From the NCBI GenBank assembly GCA_036897525.1, contig JAYMTJ010000016.1, positions 1 to 64,000 on the forward strand: DNA of 64,000 nt. Reading direction: 5' to 3'. Shown here piece after piece: positions 36,601 to 47,470 of this stretch. Origin of the DNA: Pelargonium x hortorum (lineage: Eukaryota > Streptophyta > Magnoliopsida > Geraniales > Geraniaceae). Under the pieces are notes generated by a model. It had not been told where the DNA came from. It made no database searches and worked only from the letters and a program-made list of their open reading frames with translations. Made by a program: the position numbers and the translations under genes. The number at the start of each line of letters is the position of its first letter. Positions within the stretch are counted from its first letter, which is position 1.

Positions 36601-38200
36601 CAGGTATTAGAGGTTAGTGCTTTACTAGAAGGAATTTTATAAGTATATGTAAATAAGTCCGCTATAAATATAGAAATGGAGATAAAATCTAGCAGCTCGA
36701 AAGGGCCTAAATTGGAGTATATCCTCCTATTGTCCAGAGTTAAGCGGCTACCTCGAAGCGGAACCCCCTTTTTATTGACACTTAGGTTTACCAAAGCAAA
36801 TACAAGTAATCAAAGAAGGAAGCTTCAGGGCCTAGTCAATAGGAATATAAAAGACAAGGGACCCTATAAAGCTATAACAATCCCCGGGATAAACTATACG
36901 TTCTAAACCCAATAAAATAGTAACGGTACCCCCATCTTTTTTATTCTAGACTTTATTCCAGTTCAGGATATTTTGGGGCTCACCTTGCTTTCTCCAAAAA
37001 ATTCCAGAGATGCTCCTTAGTTTTTTTACTTGTACTCACAAATCTTAAATACTCTGACCCCCGTACACAGCTAAGATTCTTAAGACTCAAAAAAAACGTG
37101 AAATATCTAAGATGAGTACTAAAATTTTCCGTATCAGAAAGAGCGAATATCCCTCATAGATAAAGGAAAGCTCGGAATAACGCTAAAAAAGACTTAGGTG
37201 TTTTTTTAGTATAAAGAAAGACAAGACACCAGACTTATAAAGATAAAGCCTGCTTGCTTTCCTAAAAAAGTGCAAAGTCTGGTCTAGTATATTTTTCGCT
37301 TTTTTCATTGAATCTGAGTACAAAGTAAGCAATTGGCATACCCGCCATAAGGAGTCTTTATAATACGGTTGGGACCGGGTAAGGCTAGATTCCCTACTAA
37401 TCAGTAAAGGGGTTGTGTAAACTTCTAGGTAACTCAAACTCAAAAGAGCTTCCCAACGAGAAAGCGAAACCCAAGTATGGTAGTTCAAATTTCGGGGCGG
37501 CTTAAGATATTTTTCGTTAAATAAAGATAAAAAACTTTGATAAAAAAAACTTACTGAGTATTATAATACAGTCCTGAAGATCTTGCGAAAAACTAAAGAG
37601 TGGCGCTGCAAAAAAAAAGGATTCAATTTGCTTTGCTTGCTATAAAAACTTCCGACGTTCATTTAAATTTAAAGAAGAGGACACCCCTTAATTTTTCTAT
37701 TTTTGAGTCTATGACCAGAATATTACAGTATAAATAAAGAAACTCCCTAGTCACTTCACTAGAGTTTCAAAATAGTAAAATAAAGACTAGGAATAGCTTA
37801 GAACAGAACTAGGTAACTCTGATTTGGTAATAAGTCTTTTACAAGAATTCTCGACACGGATATCCTTGTTTTTAAGAACAGTTATTGCAATCTCTTTAGA
37901 AGTACAAAAGCCCAATAGAGTTTTTTTATAGCTTAGTAGAGCTAGTCTTAGATATACCTATTATTAATCTGATTAAGATTAACTAGAGTTCTGTATACCC
38001 ACTACTTACTGTGCCAGCCTTTTCCTAGTTCAGTACTTAACTTATTTCGACTAAAATAGAAAATTTTATCTGGGGACTATATCCTAACCTAATATTCCTT
38101 CAATTTATAAACGGATATACCTTTTTTCTTGGAAAATGTCACGTACTTCTCATTTAAAGGTCTTCTTTTATCTTCATAGAGCTGCTCGCTAAAAGAATAT
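36601..38200. other. AT-rich background
   Basis: I see no gene. A 101-codon minus-strand frame at 37183-37488 starts with TTG and has no recognisable motif, so I treat it as chance. Confidence 0.5.
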
Positions 38201-38262
38201 AGATAAGAATTCTAATGCTTTTGATAAAGCTACAAGTAAGGGACTCAAAAGCTGTATATCTT

Positions 38263-38325
38263 TCTAAAAAGTATGTATCCTCCCTACTGATAAGCAGTAA
38301 AGAACATGAGGGAATTCTCTTTATT
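38263..38325 (+). repeat. diverged direct repeat, copy 1
   Basis: AAAAAGTATGTATCCTCC, then TGATAAGCAGTAAAG and GAGGGAATTCTCTT. Compare with 39018-39075. Confidence 0.5.
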
Positions 38326-38571
38326 TTAGAGAAAAATGAATACCTATACTATAGAAACCCTTTCCTAGCTAGAGCTGCATTAGCTACAGACAGGCAACAA
38401 ACAAAGAAGACCTTTCTTCACCAAGCTTTTCTTCTCTATAATCTAAGTGTCTCTGCGATTGATGGATATTGCTCTTAGTCCTAGTGCAATCTCTAACTCC
38501 AGTTCTCCAAACTCTAGCTCATAAGAATCATAAGAAAATTGCCGATTGCCGAGTAAACTAAGAATGTTTAC

Positions 38572-38586
38572 GATTGATTGATTGAT
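38572..38586 (+). repeat. GATT microsatellite
   Basis: About three and a half GATT units. Confidence 0.8.
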
Positions 38587-39017
38587 ACCTTCTGTACTGT
38601 ATAAAGTTTGTCTCCTCTTTTCGTTTTTAGTGATAAACACATAAATAAACAGGAGGCGAGGCATTTACCTTAAATTAATAGCTTTTCAAGCCCCTTATCT
38701 TCAGATTTCTCGTTTAGTACTTTCCGCAGAGAAGAGCAAGGAATAGAGTAACAGGTATCTCCTTATTTATTATAAGTCTCTTCTCCAGCAACTTAATAAA
38801 AATCTAGCCCATGGAATGATAGCTACAAAGTCTAGCAGCAAAGACTAATAGAAAAGCATGAAGAACAAAAAGAAGTCCTAAGTCTAAGGCAGATGAAGAA
38901 TTAACAAGTTCAGAAGAATAAGATGTTGGGTACTATGTGTTCGGTATGTCTATTCGAGAATACCCTAATGATCCCTCGGTACCCTCAGGTCGGTAAGAAA
39001 GATTTACTCATTATCCC

Positions 39018-39075
39018 TCAAAGTCTGTACCCTCCTCAATGATAAGCAACATAAGGCTAGAGGAATATCTCTTAG
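39018..39075 (+). repeat. diverged direct repeat, copy 2
   Basis: CAAAGTCTGTACCCTCC, then TGATAAGCAACATAAGG and AGAGGAATATCTCTT. It follows the blocks of 38263-38325 in the same order. Confidence 0.5.
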
Positions 39076-39666
39076 GACTATATAATCACAACTATCTATA
39101 GGACTTCTATAACTAATAAGAATACTAAGAGAATAGGATATAACTGCAATCAAAAGAGACGTCTAGCAGCACTGCAACTCCAAGGCATAAAGCAAATGAA
39201 GTCAAAAGCAGATAGGTCTGATAGGTACATATTTTCTTGTCACGTAAGGGTCTTCTTTCTTCTAGCTCTGAGGAAAGATTTTCCAGTTGTGAAAGCAGTT
39301 CTAGGTCTGACAAAAGGTTTTTAAGATTCTGACGTTTTGGGTCTTTAAGGATAAAAACTTGAAGAAGATACGTGGAGATATCCCTCTGTACTCTGTAACA
39401 GGAGATAGAGATAATCCGTTTTCCTTGTCTATTTTGTATACTCGGTTATATCAACAAGCTATTCCCAATTTTATTAAACCCTTTTTTTGTGTAGAGACAA
39501 GTCCCAGTCAAGAATTTAAAACTTGTTCTTTACTTTAGGAAAGTAGCTCCGGTTGGAATCCTCTAGTTAAGTTAAAGTAAAGGTTAATAAAGAATTTTTT
39601 TCAGAGTATTTGGTATAAAAAAAAATAAAGAAGTAGTGAATCCCGAGGAGATTTAGTCTTTAATTG

Positions 39667-39733
39667 CCAAGAGGAATCTTGGTGGCTATTGAACATAGTG
39701 AAGGATTATCCACTATGCTTGGTATACTATACC
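39667..39733 (+). repeat. cluster of three stem-loops
   Basis: Three structures follow one another. First, CCAAGA (39667-39672) pairs with TCTTGG (39677-39682) around the GNRA tetraloop GGAA. Second, CATAGTG (39694-39700) pairs with CACTATG (39711-39717) around ten bases. Third, GGTATA and TATACC (39721-39733) are separated by one base. All arms pair perfectly. Such a group could be an RNA processing or termination signal, or a structured RNA, but no gene adjoins it. Confidence 0.7.
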
Positions 39734-41882
39734 CAGGAGTTTTTAGTATTTGTTAAGTAGCCTTATAGGAGTCCCTTGTCTTAGGAAAAACCAATCTTTA
39801 TGCGATTATATTATAGGGTATCTTATACTATAAAATAGTGCTTTATAAATTGCTGCCAGCAGTGCGGCTATTATTTAAACTATGTATTTTTGCTACCAAA
39901 AGGAGTTAATCTTCCTTTCAATCCTGACTGAGTTCGTATCGGGGCTTATTAATAATGTATACTGCCGTAATTTTCTTCTTAGATCTTGGAATAGACTTTC
40001 CTTTTAACAAGTTTGAGAAAAGTTTTTACATTTTAATGGATTACAGGCATGAGGGAGGATAATTTTCTTCCAGTCGGGACTCACTCGGTTTTTTAGTGTT
40101 TAGGACTCCCATACCATAAAAGAATAAAACATATGATCTAAGAAGCATTTACCCTCCTTATCAAAGCAAAGTACTTACCAACTTAATTGTTCCATTTCGC
40201 TATAAATCACAGCTTTATCTTTATTCTTGTAACCCAAGTTTGATTCTTCTAGTATTTCTTGTTTATTAAATTGAAAGTTCACTACGCTTGGGTATTTGGT
40301 AGCTATTTTATTTAATACGCACTTTCGGTCAAGGTTTGCGTGCGATTATTATACTTATACAAAAGCAATACTCATTAAAATAAAAAAAAAAAGAGTGTCT
40401 AAGGAAAAGTTTCAAACAGGGGCACTCTATTTCAGCTAAAGAAAAACACCCTATTAAAAGTATAGACACCCGACTAAGCATAAGAAGTTCTTTACACAAG
40501 CCCTTTCGAACCTCTATAAGCCGGTCTCGAGTTCTATTTACTTGGAATTCCTAAAAATGAAATTGATACCAAAAAAAGCGTAACAAGAAGACTTTTTTCT
40601 CGCTTTACCTATAGGACTCCTTAAAATCCAGTCTACAAAAAACCTCCGTGTGCCCTATAAAAAAAATATTCAGTAACATAAAAAAATCTAGGACTTCCCT
40701 TTATGGATTTCTAGTCTGAGGGAATCGAGTATATTAATAAGTCTTGTTCTTTCGAGGCGAGGAGAACAAGGGCCTTCCTTGCGTAAATAAATTCTAGTTT
40801 TATACTAAGAATACCTTGCAAGAAAATAATTAGTTAGACTTTTTCTAATATACTTATGGAAATAGGAATCTCTGAACCCCCAGGTTTCAATAGCAGAATA
40901 TTGCTTTAGTTAGTATAACTAAAGAAAGCTAAAAGACGGAAGAATCTAAGTACACACTTTGGCTCGAAAAGGGCCTATTAAACTCAAAAACTCAGTATAT
41001 AACCCCGCGGTCTTGTTAAAATTTCACTAAAGACCCTGTACCGTTTAAACACTGTTAATAATAATGCTACTTCATTTTCCACATTGTTAGGGTTTCATAA
41101 TACTCACCAAGTAAAATACTATTTATTACCAAAAAATACTGGCCAAGAAATCCTTCCTATTTTCTCTACTATATTTGGGATCGCCTCTTATCAGCCCTAA
41201 TATTGTTTAGTATTCAAGGGCAGGGGCTCTCTTACAAACAAGGAGTACACGGAATTCATTACCGACTTCTTAAAAAAATGCACTCAAATACCCTATCAGA
41301 ATAAATAAACTTATATACAAGGGCTTATTCTTTGGGTTGATCTAGAAGGGAACACCTACCCGCGCTTTAATTAAGCGAGCTCGACTCTTGGAAAGAAATT
41401 TGGTTAAGTTAGTTTAAAAAACTTATAATTCGTGTATAATCCGTTTACGAGGGTTGCGCTTCACAGACTTCTAATAACCCAGCATCGAAAGAAACTAGTT
41501 TGCTTATCGTTTTGAGCTTTCACAACAAGGAAGGGATACTGTTACAGACAGATAGAGTGGGAAAGACCTTTCTTTATTAAATTAAAGGATTTTCCGGAGT
41601 ATAGAATAGAGCAGGGACTTTCTTCTATTATATTAAATAAATGATTTCTTTCCTAGAGATTTTCTACTGTGTTACAAATAAGAATTGGCGAGTTTATTAT
41701 ATATAAAAAATAGATTATTCTGAGGATCTTACTAACGAGTTTTTTAAAAACCAGAACTTCCATTTCTACCTAGGAAAATCTAACACTTGTGCTTTTGAAC
41801 TCGTGCAATCTAGGAATTTTCGACCCGCTTTAACAACGTGAACAGGTAACAAATCTACATTTCTGAGGGATATTTTAGTAAC

Positions 41883-41894
41883 TTTTTTTTTTTT
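41883..41894 (+). repeat. T12 homopolymer
   Basis: Twelve T residues just left of the minus-strand tRNA-like relic. On that relic's strand the run is A and lies downstream. Confidence 0.85.
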
Positions 41895-41905
41895 CAAATC
41901 CAAAG

Positions 41906-41957
41906 ACTTTGACTTTGAACCCGCGGCTATAAGCTTCATTCAGGTTTGATTTACCCT
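41906..41957 (-). pseudogene. tRNA-like relic, minus strand
   Basis: On the minus strand GGGTAAATCAAACC leads, after a tRNA-length interval, to AGCCGCGGGTTCAAAGTC. GCCGCGGGTTC is identical to the T-arm of the relic at 23239. The 31 bases at 41923-41953 align without gaps to 32414-32444 with 22 identities. Stems are unpaired. A decayed tRNA of the same origin is the simplest reading. Confidence 0.35.
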
Positions 41958-43430
41958 TTTCTTCTATCTAAAATTCTATTTTACTGTCAAAATGTCACAC
42001 AACAGATTTCATATCTGCTTTTTTTAAGCTCGCTCTAAAGTCCAACAGGGATCCTGCTTAACATTTACTGTTTTTGGAGACTATCAGAGGTTTTATGTCT
42101 TTCTTTGAAAGTCTATTTAAAAATATGTCACACTAGTTACTCTTATTTAGAAAAGCCAATACGTAACTAGGATCGAGGGACCGGACCTCTCGGAATCAAA
42201 TAAAAGCTTACTACCAAGGAAAAGAACCTTAACTTGTATTTCTTTCCTACTTACAACAAGGGCATTCTTATAGAATCTTCTAAGGAGTCCCTTTTTTTAG
42301 ATTTGAGGTCTGGTTAATCTTTTTTTTGCAGTAAAATTCCAACGATGTTTTTTGTGAGGAATGGCAAGGCTGCTATACAGTAGTGGAGTTCAATTTCCTT
42401 ATAGAATGCTCCTGCTCCTACAAACAAGGCCTATTGAAAAGGACTCTAAAATCCTTAGAATAAAAAACTCAACAAACCCCAAGATGCGTTCTTTAATTGC
42501 GAATGTTTTATGCGTAAAGCCCTAATTTAGCATAAAATTTGTACCATGTTCAAAAAACACCGGAGTAATAACCAAAGTTTAAGTTTATCTAATTGGAATA
42601 CATTTCATAGCTATACCTCTTTTGAGGTAGATTTTTTTTTTAGTCGAGTCACTCGAGACTTATCCTCTATCTCTCTCTATATATTTAAATAGAAAAGCAT
42701 ACCTTAGAGGATATTAGGTTTCTTTGATCAGCTAAATTGAAATTAAGGAGCCCGATACTGCACCAACGGTAAGATACCCCTATAACAAGTTTGACTCTAT
42801 TTTGACCCTTTTTTTGAAGGGCTTTCATGGGTAGGAATTCTTGGAAGGACTATAGCCCAGCCTTTTCTTCTCTCAATTTAGTGGAGAGTTGAGTAGTTTA
42901 ATAGCTAATAGAAAAGAGAATAATAAGGAGTGTTCTGGCTCCATTAAGATAAGTCAGATAAGAAGCAAGTGAAATAGAGTATGCGATAAACAGAAGTGTA
43001 TCCCTGGTAGAATTTCTTTCACTCTAGTTTTTTTGTTAAGGATTTCAAAAATAGATTTCACAGATAGGTTTTAGAAGCTCAAGGTCGATGGTTGTCGCTG
43101 GTAAGGTTGAGAGTAGATTCCCTAATGCTTTTGCCCTTTACTTACCTTTATCTGAGTCCTACTAATACACATTTTTAGAAGAGGAGTCTCGTACACGAGA
43201 TTTTAAGCCCCCCAAAAATCTATTAATAATTAGAGAGTTCCTAAATATTCAAAGGAAGCTTTAATATTAAGAGAACATTCTCTCTTCTCAAAGCCATACC
43301 TTGTAAACTTGTAGAATAGAATTTATAACCTAACTGTCTGTTTTAAAATAAAACCCTATTAAATAAATTAGGATCTGTAATATGCCCCTTTTTTCATTTC
43401 ACGAAAAGGCCCTATAATCTATAACTTGAG

Positions 43431-44020
43431 TTATACTCCTTACTACGGGATCTCTTGTCTTTGGTGTTTGTTGAGCGAGCCAAAGTAATTGTTAAAGATA
43501 GTGTATTCTTGTGTCCTTATAAGCCAAGGGTATTAATGGCAAGTCGGTGTATAGCTAATTTAGGATAACTGATTCTATTTGTTAGAATTAGGAAAGCAAG
43601 CGAAAGTACTTATCCGAAGAATAGAGGACGCTTAAATCCTTTAATGGTTGAGACTGTCCTAAGTCCAAAGCTATTATGACGTGCGGGTTTGCTTTACCAA
43701 GATAGTTGACTTCTTTCCGAACCCTTATATACTTCTACGGGATTGTCTACTCTAATATAAGTGTGACTATCATTACAAATTGACTAACTAAATGATCTAA
43801 GATTCACTGCTACAATTCCTTTTGCTCGTTTCCAAAAGACAAGAATACTTTAACCACTTACGCTTTTAGGTACAAAAAAAACAACCCTTTAGCAGCACTT
43901 GTTAAGTAAGTTAGGTATACTTTTGATTCTACCAATAATGGGGCTTTACCATTAAGTAAAAGTCTTTTTAGTTTTCAGCCTAATACTGAGGTGAGGTTGA
44001 CTTATATTATATGCTAAGTC
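43431..44020 (+). repeat. small island with AGCGAGCCAAA
   Basis: GTTGAGCGAGCCAAAGTAATT (from about 43469) matches AAGCGAGCCAAAGGAATT near 45036 and AGCGAGCCAAA near 18065. The downstream TATAAGCCAAGGGTA and AATAAGCCAAGGATG (18092) also correspond. It is a diverged fragment of the island II/V repeat. No gene is seen. Confidence 0.45.
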
Positions 44021-44780
44021 TCAAAAAATTGAAGGATAAATACGGGTCTGTTCACGAGTCAAATTAAGCCTATTTTAATATAAGTAAGATAAAGTCTTAT
44101 CCCCTCTCACCGACTTGTGCATAGGTTTAAGAGATTAAGATTTAGCCCTTTTACAGAGACCTAAAAATTCAGCATAGGGTTTTTTAATACTTTTATTATC
44201 TCAGAGTTTACTAAACTAAAAGTCTATAACTTAAGTAATTTCTCTAACTTGTACACGCACAAAAAAACTACGTTACGTTTCAATAACTATTCAAATGAAG
44301 TCTTGCTTGTTTTCACTCTGTTTTAAATGTTTTTACGAAGATTAAAAAGAATAGTAAGAATGCGTGGCTGGGGGGGCATATGGAACAGAAGTCCTCCTTC
44401 TGAGAAGCATAGCTTTTTTGCCCTTTTAGGAAAGCTAGGGGTTGGCTTCTTAAAAAAAGAAGTTCATCATAGCAAAAGCTTTCGACGTATATTCTTAGCT
44501 TTTAGATAGGACACTTTGCTTCTATATCGGGAGTATAAAATGAATTCTAATTAGGGCCCCCTCTTACCTTAGAAAAGGTTGTATCCTAAAAGGAGCTACC
44601 TAGCAGCACTAATAAATTATGGAATAAAGAAGACTCTTTTATTACATTTAAAGGAAATGAAATACTTTAAAATTGACCTCTTTCTCTTTTAATACAAGCT
44701 CAGGAAAATGCACCCTTCTATTCCTTCTTTTATAAGGTAGAAAACCTTTTGAATAATGGGAGGAAAATGCACACCCTGCC
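44021..44780. other. AT-rich background
   Basis: I see nothing beyond the background texture. A 60-codon frame at 44327 begins with an ATG but has no recognisable product. Confidence 0.45.
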
Positions 44781-44934
44781 TAGATAGTAGAAATGGATAG
44801 GTTAGGAAATTCATAAGAAATAGCTACAAGCAAGCTTGCCTCTCATAGCATAGCTGTCTTTGCCTTAGCCTTAGCGATCATTCCCTTTCTTTCTAAACTA
44901 ATTAACTTGAAAGCTTGTTCTTGTCAGCTGGTAA

Positions 44935-44970
44935 CTCTAAATCCACTCTTTTGAAATAGATTCCCTTTGC
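44935..44970 (+). repeat. CTCTAAATCC element
   Basis: Exact core preceded by GGTAA and followed by ACTCTTTTGAAATAG. It leads straight into the CTTTGCAAGT...GTAGC repeat at 44965. Confidence 0.5.
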
Positions 44971-44994
44971 AAGTCAAGTGTAGCTCTATCTTAT
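44965..44994 (+). repeat. CTTTGCAAGT-GTAGCNCTATCTTA repeat, copy 1
   Basis: CTTTGCAAGT, five extra bases, then GTGTAGCTCTATCTTA. The copy at 46587-46611 lacks the five-base insertion (CAAGT), which looks like a slippage duplication. Confidence 0.6.
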
Positions 44995-45065
44995 CTGATG
45001 GAAAGAAGGAATGATAGCAAGCTATCTTGTTTGCTAAAGCGAGCCAAAGGAATTAATTGTACTCT

Positions 45066-45115
45066 CTCTAAATCCTTTCCTTGACTCTTGAAACCAACTA
45101 AGGAACCCTCTCTTT
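45066..45115 (+). repeat. CTCTAAATCC element, best full copy
   Basis: CTCTAAATCCTTTCCTTGAC is followed by AAACCAACTAAGGAACCC and TCTCTTT. Together with 28638-28690 and 18112-18162 it defines the consensus of core, pyrimidine-rich spacer, CCAAY block and AAGGAACCC-CTCTTT. Confidence 0.65.
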
Positions 45116-45420
45116 GGAACCTAGGATTCTATTGTACTTGTTAGCATGTGAAACCAATCCTTCTCATCCGAACTAGAAATCCTCCTTCTCTAGCTGGAAA
45201 CGAGCCTAAGGAAGTAAATACTCTAACTCCACTTGCTGCCTTGTCATCCGAAACTATAATAACAACCTCTTCTTTGAAAGCAAGCTGTTGCTCTGTACTA
45301 TCTTATGAATGAAAGCAGTTGAAAGATGGTGTAGCTAATAAGACTGGGATAGCAAGCTAAGGAATTACTCGTTCTAGATTTCTTTGTTTTGTATTGCATG
45401 CAAGGAGTTTCCTAACCTAA

Positions 45421-45450
45421 CTCTAAATCCTAGTTTCTGTAGGCAAAGGC
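45421..45450 (+). repeat. CTCTAAATCC element
   Basis: Exact core preceded by CCTAA, as at 58530, and followed by TAGTTTCTG. Confidence 0.5.
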
Positions 45451-45624
45451 TGTTAATTGTAGACGGTAAAGGAATTGCTTCAATGAGTTCCTGTAGTTTA
45501 TGATAGTCAATTTCATTTCTAATTGCCTTGGTATTAGTTCTTTAACATGTATGTTCAGTTGTTAGTTAATGGAAACCTGTACGGTGAAGGAGTCTTAGAT
45601 TTTCCTGTGTTTTATTTGCTTTGT

Positions 45625-45660
45625 ATTTGTATTCCTTAACTCGATTCTCTTGTCGAGGAG
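45625..45660 (+). repeat. TTGTATTC...GATTCTCTTGTCGAGGA repeat, copy 1
   Basis: TTGTATTC is followed within about 10 bases by the 17-mer GATTCTCTTGTCGAGGA (45643-45659). The same order occurs at 47291-47330. Confidence 0.55.
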
Positions 45661-46586
45661 AATAGAATTTGTGTTCTTCTTTGTGTTTATGAAGCTCCTT
45701 CTTTTCAGAGGTATGAAAGACTCTCTTTTTGAGGTCAATTCTATTCTTTATTTATGGATTTCCCGAGCCTGTACTTTCGGTATTTGAGACTTATTGTACT
45801 AATTAATTTCTTTCCTTTTAGACCTAACTCTAAACTAATAATCCACTTGCCAATCAGTCACTTCTTCTTGAGAACCAACCAACTTGAAATCCTCTCTTTT
45901 GTTCTAACCTTGTAAGCAGGAGTTGCTAAAGGTGTTTAAACCAGATCTAGATTCTATTCGTTTAGGAAAGAGACTCTGAATTCTTAATCTTAGAAGTTCC
46001 TGTATCCAGTATAATAAGTTACTGTAACTATTGAATTTAGGAGTTCACAAGATTCTGAATCTTTCTTAAAGGTGGTTTATGTAAGGGATAACTTAAACAG
46101 TTTGAGCGAGGATATCAACATCTTCTATTTCCTTTGTTTGAGAGTATAGTCCAATTTCCCATTACCCTTGACCAGATTTAGGAAATAATATATTGTAGCT
46201 CCGGTTCTATTATAATCTGTATAATTAGTCTTAGTATTCTTTTGAGTTTATGATACATGAGCTTACATACAGGACTCTCACTTTCATATCTAATGATCTC
46301 TTTCCGCTGGCAAAGGAGTATTTAGACAGAAACTGATTTCAGAGGGTTTCTTAGCAGTCCTTGTAAACCGGTACTTGAACCTGATTATCTAGGATGACGG
46401 TATAGCATGAGAGCTTACATTTATGTACAGGGGTAACTTTCAATTAGTAATTGGTACTAAACCAGTAACTGACTAATCCGAGAAATCCGATAAAGGAGTA
46501 CAAGATCTTTGTTCTAATGACATTGACTTGACGGTAAAGAATTCTAAGACAGAAAATGTATTCCATGTTTAGTATTGAGGGGAAGT

Positions 46587-46611
46587 TCTTTGCAAGTGTA
46601 GCACTATCTTA
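46587..46611 (+). repeat. CTTTGCAAGT-GTAGCNCTATCTTA repeat, copy 2
   Basis: CTTTGCAAGTGTAGCACTAT followed by CTTA. It is the shorter partner of 44965-44994. Confidence 0.6.
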
Positions 46612-47032
46612 GCAGGTAAGGAGCATCGTTTAACATAGATAACGAATTCCTGGTAAAGTAGAGTCTATTCCCCAAGCTAACTAGATAGAAATCCGATTAC
46701 GGTCATAGATGTTAATGAATGAAAGAAGGTATTCCTAACGAGTGTAGCTTTTACAAAGAAGGTAATTCCAAAGGTAGTTAATATCCTAAGCAAGCTCTGT
46801 CGAAGGTGCTGCTTCAAAGTATCCCTTAGTCTTACCAGTCGAAGGATGTGTAGCAGTCGAAAGTCAGTCCAGTATTCAGGTTTGAGATTCCTAACTTGTC
46901 CGAGTCCGTAATACAGTTGCAGCTAATGGATTTAGGAAAGTTCCAGTTCTAGGCAGTAGTTCAGTGTCTTGTTTGGGTTCTAGGAGCTTGTTCAGGAGCA
47001 TTTAATTGAGTTGTTTCATCTTGAGTAGTTGG

Positions 47033-47073
47033 TTTGAGTTCATGAGTGTCATGTTTGAGTTCAGGCTTGCATG
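47033..47073 (+). repeat. two tandem TTTGAGTTCA units
   Basis: TTTGAGTTCATGAGTG-TCATG is followed immediately by TTTGAGTTCAGGCTTGCATG. The units are 21 and 20 bases long. TTGTTCAGGAG and ATGTTCAGGAG flank the pair at about 46988 and 47071. Confidence 0.7.
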
Positions 47074-47290
47074 TTCAGGAGTCTTAGATATTTTGTATTC
47101 CAGGTATTGGGAAATTTAGAGAACATAAATGGATTCCTTTGTTGTTTTAAATACCCCGTTTTGGTAAGCTAGGGAGATTTAAGTTCGATAATGTATTCAG
47201 GGTTTTGTTTAGGCCAAGCGATGCTGCTAAAGGGAAGGTCCAAAGCAAGCCCAAAGAAGGATTCCGATCTAATCTAAGGGAGTTCTAGAA

Positions 47291-47330
47291 TTGTATTCAG
47301 TAAGCAGGTAAAGATTCTCTTGTCGAGGAT
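47291..47330 (+). repeat. TTGTATTC...GATTCTCTTGTCGAGGA repeat, copy 2
   Basis: Partner of 45625-45660, with a spacer about 5 bases longer. Confidence 0.55.
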
Positions 47331-47400
47331 AAGATAACATAAAACCAGATACCTTGTTGGTGTAGCTCTAGCAGAGGGAAGTGCCTTAGATAGGGAATAC

Positions 47401-47455
47401 AGAAATCCTTCTACCCAACTGGAGCTTTGCAGAGGGAGGGTGACTCATTTAGTAG
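47401..47455 (-). repeat. CCCTCCCTC-TTGGGTAGA element, inverted copy
   Basis: On the minus strand it reads ACTACTAAATG, CACCCTCCCTCTGCAAAGC, then CAGTTGGGTAGAAGGATT and CTGTATTC. This matches 52181-52244 (ACTATTAAGC, TTCCCTCCCTCCGCAAAGC, TGTTGGGTAGATGGATTC, ATGTATTC) block by block. It marks the right edge of island V. Confidence 0.75.
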
Positions 47456-47470
47456 TCTAATAATAGTAAA

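Larger units (their letters stand above)
38201..39440 (+). repeat. island IV: repeat segment
   Basis: Two diverged copies of one sequence (38263-38325 and 39018-39075) lie about 750 bases apart: AAAGT-TGTA-CCTCC, TGATAAGCA and a GAGGGAAT-CTCTT or GAGGAATATCTCTT block. A GATT microsatellite lies at 38572-38586. The short open stretch after 38921 reads DVGYYVFGMSIREYPNDPS but is bounded by stops on both sides and is too short to assign. No complete gene is seen. Confidence 0.45.
39441..43430. other. gene-free AT-rich background
   Basis: I see no gene. It contains the hairpin cluster at 39667-39733, a T12 run at 41883-41894 and a minus-strand tRNA-like relic at 41906-41957. Confidence 0.55.
44781..47470 (+). 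repeat. island V: largest repeat-rich segment
   Basis: The left third is C-rich on the + strand and holds three exact CTCTAAATCC cores (44935, 45066, 45421) and a split one near 45823. The right part is G/T-rich and holds GTGTAGC words at six or so places, a GATTCTCTTGTCGAGGA pair (45643, 47313), a local TTTGAGTTCA tandem (47033-47073) and an inverted copy of the CCCTCCCTC element (47401-47455). Words such as AGCAAGCTA and AGCGAGCC recall angiosperm mitochondrial intergenic DNA in style only. No gene is seen. Confidence 0.6.

Noticed and set aside
37183-37488. 101-codon minus-strand frame
   Set aside because: TTG start, no motif, no neighbouring gene, chance length.
12790-38936. Shared 15-mer GATGTTGGGTACTAT at 12790 and 38922, reading DVGYY in an open stretch at both places
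   Set aside because: By my estimate several shared 15-mers are expected by chance in 64 kb of this composition, and the flanks do not align.
39853-39876. TGCCAGCAG-TGCGGCTATTA, like the 530 loop of small-subunit rRNA
   Set aside because: The match breaks after about 15 bases, the flanks do not continue as rRNA, and one base of the invariant loop is missing.
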